From: Vibrio sonorensis
Lineage (GTDB): Bacteria; Pseudomonadota; Gammaproteobacteria; Enterobacterales; Vibrionaceae
Assembly (NCBI RefSeq): GCF_001854765.1
Contig: NZ_LJJE01000013.1
Coordinates: 40,771 to 104,770 of the forward strand
Length of the DNA stretch: 64,000 bases
Direction of reading: 5' to 3'
The notes beneath the pieces were generated by a model. The model saw nothing but the letters and a program-made list of their open reading frames with translations. It did no database searches and was not told the origin of the DNA. This document shows, piece by piece, positions 46,627-55,679 of this stretch; positions within the stretch are counted from its first letter, which is position 1; every line of letters starts with the position of its first letter. Position numbers and translations under genes: made by a program.

Positions 46627-47037
46627 ATGGAACCAAGTGACGACCAAAAACTGGCGGACGAATGGGCTGCTGCGTTAGGTGAAGATCCGGATGCACCCAT
46701 GGTTGACGTCGACGAGGTGATGTCTGCTCAGCTTGATGAGCTACAAGATACGTCTTCTCCTATCTCAGAAGACGAAAGGCGCAAGCTCGATACTATCTTA
46801 GATATTCCGGTTACCATTTCGATGGAAGTTGGCCGTTCTCAAATTAGTATCCGCAACCTACTACAGTTGAACCAAGGTTCAGTTGTTGAACTGGAGCGTT
46901 TGGCGGGCGAGTCGTTAGACGTATTAGTCAACGGTACTTTGATCGCACACGGCGAAGTTGTTGTGGTCAACGACAAGTTTGGTATTCGTCTCACTGATGT
47001 GATCAGCCAAACAGAACGGATTAAGAAGCTAAGGTAG
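46627..47037 (+). CDS. fliN: Flagellar motor switch protein FliN
   Basis: This 136-residue C-ring protein has an acidic N-terminal part. The SpoA domain at about residues 57-135 reads ILDIPVTISMEVGRSQISIR, NQGSVVELERLAGESLDVLV, then NGTLIAHGEVVVV. It sits between fliM and fliO with short gaps, as usual. Confidence 0.96.
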   Translation: MEPSDDQKLADEWAAALGEDPDAPMVDVDEVMSAQLDELQDTSSPISEDERRKLDTILDIPVTISMEVGRSQISIRNLLQLNQGSVVELERLAGESLDVLVNGTLIAHGEVVVVNDKFGIRLTDVISQTERIKKLR

Positions 47038-47040
47038 CCA

Positions 47041-47430
47041 ATGAGACGCTTAGCGTTAATTTTGGCAATGTTGCCAACACTTGCTTCGGCCACTTCTCCG
47101 ACAGGCCACTTAGACTGGGCGACCACTTTTGGGTCGCTTTTGTTCGTTGTTATCTTAATACTCGGCCTAGCTTGGTTGTTAAAGCGAATGCGCGTACCGA
47201 GTTTTGCCCAGCAAAAAGGTCTCAATGTGGTGAGGCAAATCCCAGTTGGAACACGTGAGCGCATTATGATTGTTCAAGCTGGCGAAGAGCAGTTTTTGGT
47301 CGGTGTCACCCAGCAATCTATACAATTGATATCGAAATTGGAAAAGAACCTGACTCAGGAGGAGCTGGAGACCAGTCCATTTGCCAGTCAATTGACTCAG
47401 CTCATTAAAAAGCATGACAAGAATAAGTGA
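47041..47430 (+). CDS. fliO: Flagellar biosynthesis protein FliO
   Basis: This 129-residue protein helps assemble the FliP ring of the export gate. It has an N-terminal hydrophobic leader ([15 protein letters not shown]) and one membrane segment ([20 protein letters not shown]). A short cytoplasmic domain ([20 protein letters not shown]) follows. Its stop overlaps the fliP start by 17 bases. Confidence 0.92.
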   Translation: MRRLALILAMLPTLASATSPTGHLDWATTFGSLLFVVILILGLAWLLKRMRVPSFAQQKGLNVVRQIPVGTRERIMIVQAGEEQFLVGVTQQSIQLISKLEKNLTQEELETSPFASQLTQLIKKHDKNK

Positions 47431-48289
47431 TTTAGCCAAGGTACTCTTTTTGTCCTTGTGTCTGTTGATGTCTTCTACGGTGTTTGCTCAACAAGAGTTA
47501 GACACGTCTCTACCCGAAAATCCAGCGGCGGGACAATCTGTCACTGTTAGCGCGATGGAAAAAGAGGCGGGGGCGAGCCGAACCATATCTACGGGAGCTG
47601 TCGTGGGTGGAAGTGGCGGTATTCCGGCGTTCACTATGACTGCTAACCCCGATGGCAGTGAAGACTATTCCATCAACTTGCAAATTCTTGCCCTGATGAC
47701 CATGTTAGGCTTCTTGCCGGCTATGGTTATTCTGATGACGTCATTTACGCGTATTGTGGTGGTGATGTCTATCTTGCGACAGGCGATGGGTTTGCAACAA
47801 ACGCCGTCTAACCAAGTTATTGTCGGTATTGCTATCTTTTTGACGTTTTTTATTATGTCTCCTGTTTTGAGCAAGATAAACGAAGACGCTGTCCAACCGT
47901 ATCTTAATGAACAGATTTCGGCGAGGCAAGCGTTCGACGCTGCTCAAGTCCCAATGAAAGACTTTATGCTCAAGCAAACTCGGGTTAAAGACTTAGAAAC
48001 CTTCGTCAATATTTCTGGCTCAGATGCGCAGAACCCAGAAGATGTCTCAATGGCGGTATTGATCCCCGCCTTTATCACTTCAGAGTTAAAAACGGCATTC
48101 CAGATTGGTTTTATGCTGTTTTTACCTTTTTTGATTATTGACCTGGTGGTGGCCTCGGTATTGATGGCTATGGGTATGATGATGCTTTCGCCGATGATCG
48201 TTTCTCTGCCGTTTAAATTGATGCTGTTTGTTCTTGTCGATGGATGGAACTTGATTCTATCCACTTTGGCCGGCAGTTTTGCTTTGTAG
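47414..48289 (+). CDS. fliP: Flagellar export gate protein FliP
   Basis: This 291-residue core export-gate protein has a cleavable-type leader ([18 protein letters not shown]) and a periplasmic stretch rich in Gly and Ser. Four membrane segments include the signatures [19 protein letters not shown] and [18 protein letters not shown]. It forms the pentameric gate with FliQ and FliR. The start lies within fliO. Confidence 0.95.
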   Translation: MTRISDLAKVLFLSLCLLMSSTVFAQQELDTSLPENPAAGQSVTVSAMEKEAGASRTISTGAVVGGSGGIPAFTMTANPDGSEDYSINLQILALMTMLGFLPAMVILMTSFTRIVVVMSILRQAMGLQQTPSNQVIVGIAIFLTFFIMSPVLSKINEDAVQPYLNEQISARQAFDAAQVPMKDFMLKQTRVKDLETFVNISGSDAQNPEDVSMAVLIPAFITSELKTAFQIGFMLFLPFLIIDLVVASVLMAMGMMMLSPMIVSLPFKLMLFVLVDGWNLILSTLAGSFAL

Positions 48290-48304
48290 CGGGGAGGGCT
48301 TCTA

Positions 48305-48574
48305 ATGACACCTGAGATGTTTGTAGAGCTTTTCCGAGATGCACTGTGGATGGTGTTGATAATGGTAAGCGCCATTATTATCCCCAGTCTGCTGATTGGT
48401 CTAGTGGTTGCTATCTTTCAAGCGGCGACCTCTATCAACGAACAAACATTAAGTTTCTTACCTCGTTTGATTGTTACCTTGTTGGCGCTAATGATCTTTG
48501 CTCACTGGATGACTCAACTCTTAATGGAGTTCTTTTTCTCCATGGTTGAGCGACTGCCGCAAGTTCTCTACTAG
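48305..48574 (+). CDS. fliQ: Flagellar export gate protein FliQ
   Basis: This 89-residue protein has two membrane segments (LWMVLIMVSAIIIPSLLIGL and the LIVTLLALMIFAHWM segment). The family motif is VAIFQAATSINEQTLSFLPR. The size is exactly that of FliQ. A GGGGAGGG site precedes the ATG. Confidence 0.96.
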   Translation: MTPEMFVELFRDALWMVLIMVSAIIIPSLLIGLVVAIFQAATSINEQTLSFLPRLIVTLLALMIFAHWMTQLLMEFFFSMVERLPQVLY

Positions 48575-48582
48575 GGGTAATT

Positions 48583-49365
48583 ATGGAGTATCCTACCAGC
48601 GTAATTCTGGATTGGATGGCTAATTATTTTTGGCCTTATACTCGTATTGCCGCCATGTTGATGGTGATGTCAGTCACCGGCGCTCGCTTTGTTTCTACCC
48701 GTGTTCGACTCTATTTAGGCTTAGCGATTACGCTTGCGGTAATGCCTATGCTTCCCGCCGTACCAGATACGATAGAGCTTCTCTCGTTCGAGGGCTTCAT
48801 GATTTTGATGGAGCAAATTATTATTGGTGTCGCCATGGGCACGGTGACTCAGTTTATGATCCAAACCTTTGTGATACTTGGACAAATATTGGGTATGCAA
48901 TCGAGTTTGGGTTTTGCGTCTATGGTCGATCCGGCCAATGGACAAAACACCCCTTTGCTTGGTCAACTGTTTATGTTGTTGGCGACTATGTTCTTTTTGG
49001 CAACGGATGGTCATCTAAAGATGATCCAACTGGTAGTGATGAGCTTTACTACTTTGCCAGTGGGCTCAGGAGCGCTTAATACGGTTGATTTTAGAGAGTT
49101 AGCTCTTTGGATGGGTATAATGTTCAAAGTGGCACTAAGCATGTCCTTATCGGGTATTATCGCGCTGCTCACTATTAACTTATCATTTGGTGTAATGACG
49201 CGTGCCGCACCTCAGTTAAACATCTTTTCTCTTGGCTTCGCTTTTGCATTACTCGTAGGTTTATTGCTCTGCTGGTATATTATTGGCGGTTTGTTTAGTC
49301 ACTATGAATTGTTCTGGATTCAAGGTGAACAACAGGTTTGTCGTTTTATTAGGCTGAACTGCTAG
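48583..49365 (+). CDS. fliR: Flagellar export gate protein FliR
   Basis: This 260-residue multi-spanning gate protein has family stretches WPYTRIAAMLMVMSVTGARF, GQILGMQSSLGFASMVDP and LATDGHLKMIQLVVMSF. It joins FliP and FliQ in the export core. The next gene, flhB, starts 9 bases after the stop with a CTAGGAGG site inside the gap. Confidence 0.95.
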   Translation: MEYPTSVILDWMANYFWPYTRIAAMLMVMSVTGARFVSTRVRLYLGLAITLAVMPMLPAVPDTIELLSFEGFMILMEQIIIGVAMGTVTQFMIQTFVILGQILGMQSSLGFASMVDPANGQNTPLLGQLFMLLATMFFLATDGHLKMIQLVVMSFTTLPVGSGALNTVDFRELALWMGIMFKVALSMSLSGIIALLTINLSFGVMTRAAPQLNIFSLGFAFALLVGLLLCWYIIGGLFSHYELFWIQGEQQVCRFIRLNC

Positions 49366-49373
49366 GAGGCGAG

Positions 49374-50504
49374 ATGGCAGAATCGGACGGTCAGGAACGC
49401 ACAGAAGAGGCCACCCCCAAACGGTTGCAACAAGCACGTGAAAAAGGGCAGGTGGCCAGATCGAAAGAACTCGCATCCGTTTCTGTATTGGTAGTGGGAG
49501 CCGTTGCACTTATGTGGTTTGGCGAAACCTTAGCCCGTGCACTCTACACTATGATGGGGCGTCTCTTTTCTCTTAGCCGAGAAGAGATATTCGACATCGG
49601 CAAACTCTATGATATTGGCCTTGGCTCCCTTGGCAGCTTACTTATCCCCTTGTTATTAATCCTAGTGACTCTGTTTATTGCCGCCATGCTTGGGGCCGCT
49701 GGAGTTGGTGGCATCAGCTTCTCTGTTGAAGCTGCGATGCCCAAATGGTCAAAGATGAACCCGCTCAGTGGCCTAAAGCGAATGGTTGGCTTGCAAAGTT
49801 GGGTTGAGCTAGTTAAATCGATACTCAAAGTTGCACTGGTTTCGGGAACCGCGTTCTATCTAATCAATGCGGCAAAAGGCGATCTGTTCCAATTGAGCAT
49901 GGATGTCTACCCGCAGAACATTTTTCACGCTTTAGATATCTTGCTGGAATTTATCCTTCTTATTAGTTGTACCTTGCTGATAGTCGTGGCGATAGATATA
50001 CCGTTCCAAATATGGCAACACGCCGACCAGTTAAAAATGACCAAACAAGAAGTCAAAGACGAGTACAAAGAGACCGAAGGTAAGCCGGAGGTCAAAGGTC
50101 GTATTCGCATGTTGCAAAGGGAAGCGGCTCAAAGACGTATGATGGCGGAAGTGCCGTCGGCGGATGTTGTGATCACCAACCCTGAGCACTTTTCAGTAGC
50201 GCTAAGGTACAAGCAAGATCAGGACAAAGCTCCGGTCGTGGTGGCCAAGGGTACGGATCATATGGCAATGAAGATTCGGGAAGTAGCGAGAGAACACGGT
50301 ATTTATGTCGTTCCTGCCCCGCCACTTGCTCGTTCCCTGTATCACTCAACAGAACTAGAGCAAGAGATCCCCGACGGTTTGTTTACCGCTGTGGCTCAAG
50401 TTCTGGCTTATGTGTTCCAGCTTAAGCAGTACCGCAAACGCGGAGGGCAACGTCCCAACCTCAAATCCGAAGATCTGCCGATCCCACCAGATTTACGCCA
50501 GTAG
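49374..50504 (+). CDS. flhB: Flagellar export switch protein FlhB
   Basis: FlhB changes export specificity after hook completion by self-cleavage between Asn and Pro. This 376-residue protein has the opening DGQERTEEATPKRLQQAREK, four membrane segments and a cytoplasmic domain. The cleavage site reads NPEH (Asn269-Pro270-Glu271-His272); the enteric standard is NPTH at the same numbers. It ends the flagellar run here; flhA is not adjacent, as in V. cholerae, where it lies elsewhere. Confidence 0.96.
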   Translation: MAESDGQERTEEATPKRLQQAREKGQVARSKELASVSVLVVGAVALMWFGETLARALYTMMGRLFSLSREEIFDIGKLYDIGLGSLGSLLIPLLLILVTLFIAAMLGAAGVGGISFSVEAAMPKWSKMNPLSGLKRMVGLQSWVELVKSILKVALVSGTAFYLINAAKGDLFQLSMDVYPQNIFHALDILLEFILLISCTLLIVVAIDIPFQIWQHADQLKMTKQEVKDEYKETEGKPEVKGRIRMLQREAAQRRMMAEVPSADVVITNPEHFSVALRYKQDQDKAPVVVAKGTDHMAMKIREVAREHGIYVVPAPPLARSLYHSTELEQEIPDGLFTAVAQVLAYVFQLKQYRKRGGQRPNLKSEDLPIPPDLRQ

Positions 50505-50509
50505 CCCCG

Positions 50510-51040
50510 CTACTTTTCCGGAATTGACAGTAGAACCAGTAGTGCACCATCGCCGCCAAACTCTAAAGGTGCTTGGTGAAAGGCCATCACGTCTGGGTGC
50601 TGAGCCAACCAAAGTGGTGCTTTTTGCTTGAGAATATGTTTACCAATACCGTGTTGAACACATGCACAGTGCACATCGTTCTTAACACAATGAGCGATCA
50701 TTGCCCCAAGTTCTCTTTTGGCCTCTTTTTGTGTCATGCCATGCATATCAAGAAATACATCAGGGACGTAAACCCCGCGGCGCAGTCGCTTGACTTCGTA
50801 ATGTGAAACGTCATCACGAGCGTAACGGGTCGGCCCTTCTTCGCTGAGCAGTGGAACGAACTCATCGGAGAAATAGAACTCAGTATCACTCGCTTCACGG
50901 GCAGTGCGAGTGATTTCTTTTTGCTTACTGTTTTTTTTTGGTTGCTGGACTATGGTATCCTGTTGCAACTTTTTTACGCCTTGTACTGCATCCCTAAAAA
51001 GGGCGAACTCGTCATCAAGGTCGGTGTCTTTTTTGCTCAT
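50510..51040 (-). CDS. smrB: Ribosome rescue endonuclease SmrB
   Basis: SmrB cuts mRNA at collided ribosomes so that stalled complexes can be rescued. This 176-residue protein has an N-terminal hook-like region (DDEFALFRDAVQGVKKL) and the Smr domain with LDMHGMTQKEAKREL and QHGIGKHILKQKAP. The catalytic DxH motif is in the LDMHG segment. It is convergent with flhB (five bases between stops) and divergent from prmB. Confidence 0.94.
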   Translation of the reverse strand: MSKKDTDLDDEFALFRDAVQGVKKLQQDTIVQQPKKNSKQKEITRTAREASDTEFYFSDEFVPLLSEEGPTRYARDDVSHYEVKRLRRGVYVPDVFLDMHGMTQKEAKRELGAMIAHCVKNDVHCACVQHGIGKHILKQKAPLWLAQHPDVMAFHQAPLEFGGDGALLVLLSIPEK

Positions 51041-51101
51041 TGGGTTAACACAACGTATTTCAATACAACTGGCAGTATTGTAGCGCTTTTTGGAGGCAAT
51101 T

Positions 51102-52033
51102 TTGGATAAGATTTTTGTAGAAGAAGCCGTTTCCGAGCTTCACACCCTTCAGGATATGATTCGCTGGACGGTGAGTCGGTTTAATGCCGCGGGACTTTTT
51201 TATGGTCACGGCACCGATAATGCGTGGGATGAAGCGGTTCAATTGATCCTGCCGACGCTTTATCTACCCATTGATGTGCCTCCACATGTTTTAAATTCGC
51301 GCCTGACGAGTAGCGAGAGACTAAAAATAGTCGAGCGCGTGGTTAAACGCATTAATGAACGAACCCCAACGGCTTACTTGACGAACAAAGCTTGGTTCTG
51401 TGGTTTGGAATTTTTTGTTGATGAACGCGTACTCGTACCTCGTTCACCAATTGGCGAGTTGATCCAGGCAGAATTCCAGCCTTGGTTAGTTGAAGAGCGA
51501 CTCGCATTATGGATCTTTGTACTGGTAGTGGTTGCATCGCTATTGCGTGTGCTCACGCTTTCCCATACGCGGAAGTGGATGCGGTGGATATTTCAACCGA
51601 TGCGCTAGAAGTGGCTGAGCAGAACATTCAAGATCACGGGATGGAGCAGCAAGTATTCCCACTTCGCTCAGACCTTTTCCGCGACTTACCAAAAGACAAG
51701 TACAACATCATAGTGACAAATCCACCTTATGTGGATGAAGAAGATATGAACAGCTTGCCTGAAGAGTTTACGCATGAACCAGAACTCGGTTTAGCGGCGG
51801 GCACCGATGGACTTAAGTTGGTAAGACGAATTTTGGCAAACGCGCCAGACTATCTGACTGATAGCGGCATATTGGTTTGTGAAGTGGGTAACTCAATGGT
51901 ACACATGATGGAGCAGTATCCTGAGATCCCGTTCACTTGGCTAGAGTTTGAAAACGGTGGCCACGGCGTGTTTATGTTGACTCGACAGCAGCTAGTTGAT
52001 TGCGCAGAAGAGTTTTCACTGTACAAAGATTGA
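51102..52033 (+). pseudogene. prmB: Ribosomal protein L3 glutamine methyltransferase PrmB, frameshifted
   Basis: PrmB methylates a glutamine of ribosomal protein L3. Two frames together give 310 residues, the E. coli length. The first (51102 to about 51500) covers the N-terminal domain up to FQPWLVEER. The second (from about 51500) begins [17 protein letters not shown], the SAM-binding motif, and holds [10 protein letters not shown], the NPPY motif that binds glutamine. The break lies near 51498-51502, where one extra base (for example AA for A) restores VEERTRIMDLC. The TTG start at 51102 is chosen for the GGAGG five bases upstream and the family start DKIFVEEAV. Divergent from smrB. Confidence 0.93.
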
Positions 52034-52047
52034 GTGAATGAATAGTC

Positions 52048-52077
52048 AAAAATCGAGCATAACTGCTCGATTTTTTT
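52048..52077 (+). terminator. Rho-independent terminator after prmB
   Basis: An 8-bp stem (52052-52059 with 52064-52071), TAAC loop, and a run of T residues. It separates prmB from aroC. Confidence 0.9.
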
Positions 52078-52191
52078 ATGCCAAATAAAAGTGATTTGGG
52101 TCTTTACATCAAATGATAATAAAGCGACTATGAAATCACGAACAATAGCAGACAGCAGTTGAACAAGTTCAACTGATATATTGAGGAAGTA

Positions 52192-53276
52192 ATGGCAGGA
52201 AACAGTATCGGACAACATTTCCGAGTAACCACATTCGGGGAAAGTCACGGTATCGCACTAGGATGTATCGTAGACGGATGCCTCCGGGACTAGAAATCAG
52301 TGAGGCGGATCTGCAAACCGATTTAGACCGTCGTCGCCCAGGCACTTCGCGTTATACAACGCAAAGACGCGAACCGGATGAGGTGAAAATCCTATCCGGT
52401 GTGTTTGAAGGACAAACAACCGGAACCTCTATCGGATTACTGATCGAAAATACCGATCAGCGCTCTAAAGATTACTCAGAGATCAAAGATAAGTTTCGTC
52501 CTGGTCACGCGGATTATACCTACCATCAAAAATACGGCGTTAGGGATTATCGAGGTGGCGGCCGTTCGTCAGCTCGAGAAACCGCTATGCGTGTCGCTGC
52601 TGGTGCTATTGCCAAGAAATATCTCAAGCAAGAATTTGGTATCGAAATCCGTGCTTACCTATCGCAAATGGGCGATGTCTCTATCGACAAAGTGGATTGG
52701 CAAGAAATCGAGAAGAACGCTTTTTTCTGTCCAGATGTCGATAAAGTCGATGCATTTGACCAGCTAATCCGCGCGCTGAAAAAAGAGGGCGACTCGATTG
52801 GTGCCAAAATACAGGTCGTCGCAACGAACGTTCCCGTCGGTCTTGGAGAACCGGTTTTCGACCGCTTAGACGCAGATATTGCCCACTCCCTAATGAGCAT
52901 CAATGCCGTTAAAGGTGTAGAGATTGGCGACGGCTTTGACGTGGTTAATCAAAAAGGCAGTGAACACCGCGATACCCTATCGCCAGAAGGCTTTGGCAGC
53001 AATCATGCCGGTGGGATTTTAGGTGGTATTTCAACCGGTCAAGATATCGTTGCTAATATTGCTCTGAAACCGACATCCAGTATCACGGTTCCCGGTGAGA
53101 CCATTACACGCGAAGGTGAATCTACGGAGTTGATCACTAAAGGGCGTCACGATCCGTGCGTCGGTATACGCGCCGTTCCTATTGCAGAAGCTATGTTAGC
53201 GATAGTGGTAATGGACCACTTATTGCGACACCGAGGACAAAACCACGGTGTGACAACAGAAACGCCGAAGATATGA
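52192..53276 (+). pseudogene. aroC: Chorismate synthase AroC, frameshifted
   Basis: AroC makes chorismate, the branch point for aromatic amino acids, folate and quinones. The N-terminus from 52192 reads [20 protein letters not shown] and reaches IVDGC before hitting a stop. The other frame continues [21 protein letters not shown] to the end. One missing C at 52281-52282 (CC for CCC) explains the break; restoring it gives 361 residues, equal to E. coli AroC. FMN-binding and [14 protein letters not shown] features are intact. Loss of aroC would cause aromatic auxotrophy, so an assembly error is more likely than gene death. A terminator follows. Confidence 0.95.
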
Positions 53277-53281
53277 TATAG

Positions 53282-53305
53282 AACCCACCGCTAGGTGGGT
53301 TTTTT
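53282..53305 (+). terminator. Rho-independent terminator after aroC
   Basis: An 8-bp stem (53282-53289 with 53294-53301), GCTA loop, T-run after it. Its reverse may also serve the convergent TRIC gene. Confidence 0.92.
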
Positions 53306-53307
53306 CA

Positions 53308-53931
53308 TTAATGTACTGATGATTCCGATTCAAGCTGGAATCTGGGTAATCGCCAGTTAAATCTCACCGCGGCCATTCTCAGTAAATAACCAGTAATTAA
53401 GGTTGATATGGTTGCCGGTAACTCTGGTATGTTAAGCCATAGCAAGGTTAGATAGAGTGTAGAAGCCGTTAATGCAACCGATGCGTACAGTTCTTGATGG
53501 AGAACTAAGGGAGTTTGACGGCAAATTAAGTCCCGTAGCAAGCCTCCAAATACGCCAGTTACAATCGCTGCCACAACACAAATAATCACGTGATGTCCCA
53601 TTGAGAGAGCGACCTTAGTCCCGATAATACTAAACACAATTAAGCCCAAGGCGTCGAGCCTAATAAACACACCTTTTAGCTTGATTATCCACCTTGCTAT
53701 AACAGTGGTAATCACACCAGCGATACAAGTGATGACTAAAAACTCAGGTTTTTTAACCCACCCGATTGGGTAGTGACCGAGTAAAATATCCCTGACGGTT
53801 CCTCCACCTATTGCGGTGGCACTGGCGACGAGCATCACGCCAAACCAATCCATATTTCGTTTTCCAGCACTGAGTGCTCCTGTCATGGCTTCTGCGGTAA
53901 TACCGACAATATAAAGAGTAGTGAGTAGCAT
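53308..53931 (-). CDS. TRIC/UPF0126 family membrane protein (YicG/YadS-like)
   Basis: This 207-residue protein has about six to seven membrane segments in two repeated three-segment units. Each unit holds a family motif: GGGTVRDILLG in the first and GGLLRDLICR in the second. The family includes prokaryotic TRIC cation channels; the ion in this organism is not known. It is convergent with aroC. The 232 bases upstream, to epmC, hold its promoter, but nothing specific was recognised. Confidence 0.9.
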   Translation of the reverse strand: MLLTTLYIVGITAEAMTGALSAGKRNMDWFGVMLVASATAIGGGTVRDILLGHYPIGWVKKPEFLVITCIAGVITTVIARWIIKLKGVFIRLDALGLIVFSIIGTKVALSMGHHVIICVVAAIVTGVFGGLLRDLICRQTPLVLHQELYASVALTASTLYLTLLWLNIPELPATISTLITGYLLRMAAVRFNWRLPRFQLESESSVH

Positions 53932-54163
53932 GGTTGTCTTTTACTGAGTGAAATTCAAAGCGAATGGCGTTCGCTATTGGTGGGTGACAAGTGTAGTGAT
54001 TGGCGACTGAGATGACGAATGAGAAATTGTATTGGAGAAAAGGATTCTTCAATTAAAAAATCTAATGAGAGCCTTCGATGATCGCGGGCAGCAAAATTTC
54101 TCTATTCAATTGCGACGGGAAACATGCGAAAATCTTGCGGCGTTTGAACTCGACTAAGCAATC

Positions 54164-54694
54164 ATGGCCCATCATTATTCCGATCTAATTAATCTATTTG
54201 AGAAAACCTTTTTTTCTGAATTCAACACTAAGCTAGTGCTCGGTGGTGATGAACCTATTTATTTACCGGCTAATAGCGAGATTTCTTATCACCGGATTAT
54301 TTTTGCACGCGGTTTCTATGCGTCGGCATTACACGAGATCGCACATTGGCTCGTAGCGGGAAAAGAGAGGCGGTTACTGGAAGATTTTGGTTATTGGTAT
54401 GAGCCTGATGGTCGCGATGAAGACACCCAAGCTGAGTTCGAAAAGGTTGAAGTACGCCCGCAAGCTTTTGAGTGGATACTTTCCAAAAGCGCTGGCTTCC
54501 CTTTTAATGTGAGTTGTGACAACCTACACGGCGATTTTGAGCCTGATCGCTTGGCTTTTATGAGCAAAGTTCGAGATGAAGTGGCCAAGATATTAGAGGT
54601 AGGTATGCCTTCACGTGTACAGGCGCTCTCCCAAGCACTGTGTGACTATTACTCTATGCCAGCACCACAAATTAGTGATTTTAAAGTGGAATAA
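54164..54694 (+). CDS. epmC: Elongation factor P hydroxylase EpmC
   Basis: EpmC hydroxylates the lysyl-lysine side chain on EF-P after EpmA and EpmB have acted. This 176-residue protein has an iron-binding HEIAHW (HExxH) motif, plus the family segments FARGFYASALHEIAHWLVAG and FGYWYEPDGRDEDTQAEFE. Its start lies in a neighbourhood usual for gammaproteobacteria (aroC, epmC, yfcL, mnmC). yfcL follows 12 bases later. Confidence 0.93.
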   Translation: MAHHYSDLINLFEKTFFSEFNTKLVLGGDEPIYLPANSEISYHRIIFARGFYASALHEIAHWLVAGKERRLLEDFGYWYEPDGRDEDTQAEFEKVEVRPQAFEWILSKSAGFPFNVSCDNLHGDFEPDRLAFMSKVRDEVAKILEVGMPSRVQALSQALCDYYSMPAPQISDFKVE

Positions 54695-54706
54695 AAAGAG
54701 AAATCC

Positions 54707-54970
54707 ATGATTATTGAATTTGAAGAAAAGCTACTTGAGCTTATTGACGCCCGTATTGAATCTGCGTCTGACGATGAACTGTTTGCTGGTGGTTACCTGC
54801 GCGGACATATCTCTCTGTCGGCTGCATCGTGCGAAGAAGAAGGTGTTGATGATATCGACGACTTTAAGCGTCGTATCGAAGCGAGTTTAGAAGAAGCAAG
54901 AGCTGAGTTGACGCCAGCAGACCGAACTATCGTCAATGACTTGTGGACAGAACTGCTCAACCACGCGTAA
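54707..54970 (+). CDS. yfcL: YfcL family protein
   Basis: This 87-residue acidic helical protein of unknown function matches YfcL (FEEKLLELIDARIESASDDE, FAGGYLRGHISLSA). It is probably co-transcribed with epmC (12-base gap, AAAGAGAAATCC before the ATG). A strong terminator follows. Confidence 0.9.
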   Translation: MIIEFEEKLLELIDARIESASDDELFAGGYLRGHISLSAASCEEEGVDDIDDFKRRIEASLEEARAELTPADRTIVNDLWTELLNHA

Positions 54971-54982
54971 TGAACTGAAACA

Positions 54983-55008
54983 GGGCTGGCATCACGCCAG
55001 CCTTTTTT
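54983..55008 (+). terminator. Rho-independent terminator after yfcL
   Basis: A 7-bp GC-rich stem (54984-54990 with 54996-55002), ATCAC loop, then six T residues. Confidence 0.92.
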
Positions 55009-55106
55009 GTTCAAAATTTTCGAATAACTCCATAAAACAATCAATATTGTTGCTGCTACCGATAGCGCTTAATCTGTTCTTACCCACTGAGAGAAAGGAC
55101 AGAATC

Positions 55107-55631
55107 ATGAAAGTAATCGCATTTGGAGCATCGACCAGCTCTACTTCAATTAATAAAACCCTAGCTACCTATGCCGCTAACTTACTTCCGAATGCGGAAA
55201 TTAAGGTATTGGATATCAAAGATTACTCTGTCCCGCTTTTCAGTGAGGATACAGAGAAAGAGATTGGCAAGGCAGAAGGTGCCGAAGCTTTTCTTCGCGA
55301 TATTGAACAGGCGGATGCATTGATCATTTCGTTTGCAGAGCACAATGGTTCCTATCCAGCGGCGTATAAGAACTTATTTGATTGGGCAACGAGAATTAAC
55401 CGCGAAGTTTATCAAAACAAGCCAGCGGTTTACCTTTCGACATCCCCTGGTCCCGGCGGCGCGAAAACCGTTCTTGCTCAAGCGACCACTTCAGCACCCT
55501 ATTTTGGTGGTGACGTAAAAGCCTCGGTTTCAGTGCCAAGCTTTTACGATACTTTTGATTTGGACAATGGAAGGTTAACCAACGCAGAGATAGAAGAGCA
55601 AGTTAAGCAAGCTGTTTCCCTCTTAGCTTAA
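55107..55631 (+). CDS. NAD(P)H-dependent FMN reductase family protein
   Basis: This 174-residue flavodoxin-fold protein has the FMN phosphate loop GASTSSTSINKTLA and the flavin contact segment AEHNGSYPAAYKNLFDW. These are typical of NADPH-dependent FMN/quinone reductases. It should be soluble and act in flavin or quinone reduction; the substrate is unknown. The start at 55107 is chosen because AGAAAGGACAG precedes it and the fold begins at once; the longer in-frame start upstream runs through the previous terminator. Confidence 0.9.
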   Translation: MKVIAFGASTSSTSINKTLATYAANLLPNAEIKVLDIKDYSVPLFSEDTEKEIGKAEGAEAFLRDIEQADALIISFAEHNGSYPAAYKNLFDWATRINREVYQNKPAVYLSTSPGPGGAKTVLAQATTSAPYFGGDVKASVSVPSFYDTFDLDNGRLTNAEIEEQVKQAVSLLA

Positions 55632-55644
55632 CCCTTAAGAACTA

Positions 55645-55669
55645 AAAAGCCTCGCAATACGAGGCTTTT
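55645..55669. terminator. Bidirectional terminator between FMN reductase gene and mnmC
   Basis: A 10-bp stem (55645-55654 with 55660-55669) with a CAATA loop and A/T ends lies between two convergent genes. Confidence 0.9.
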
Positions 55670-55679
55670 AAGCTTTGAC

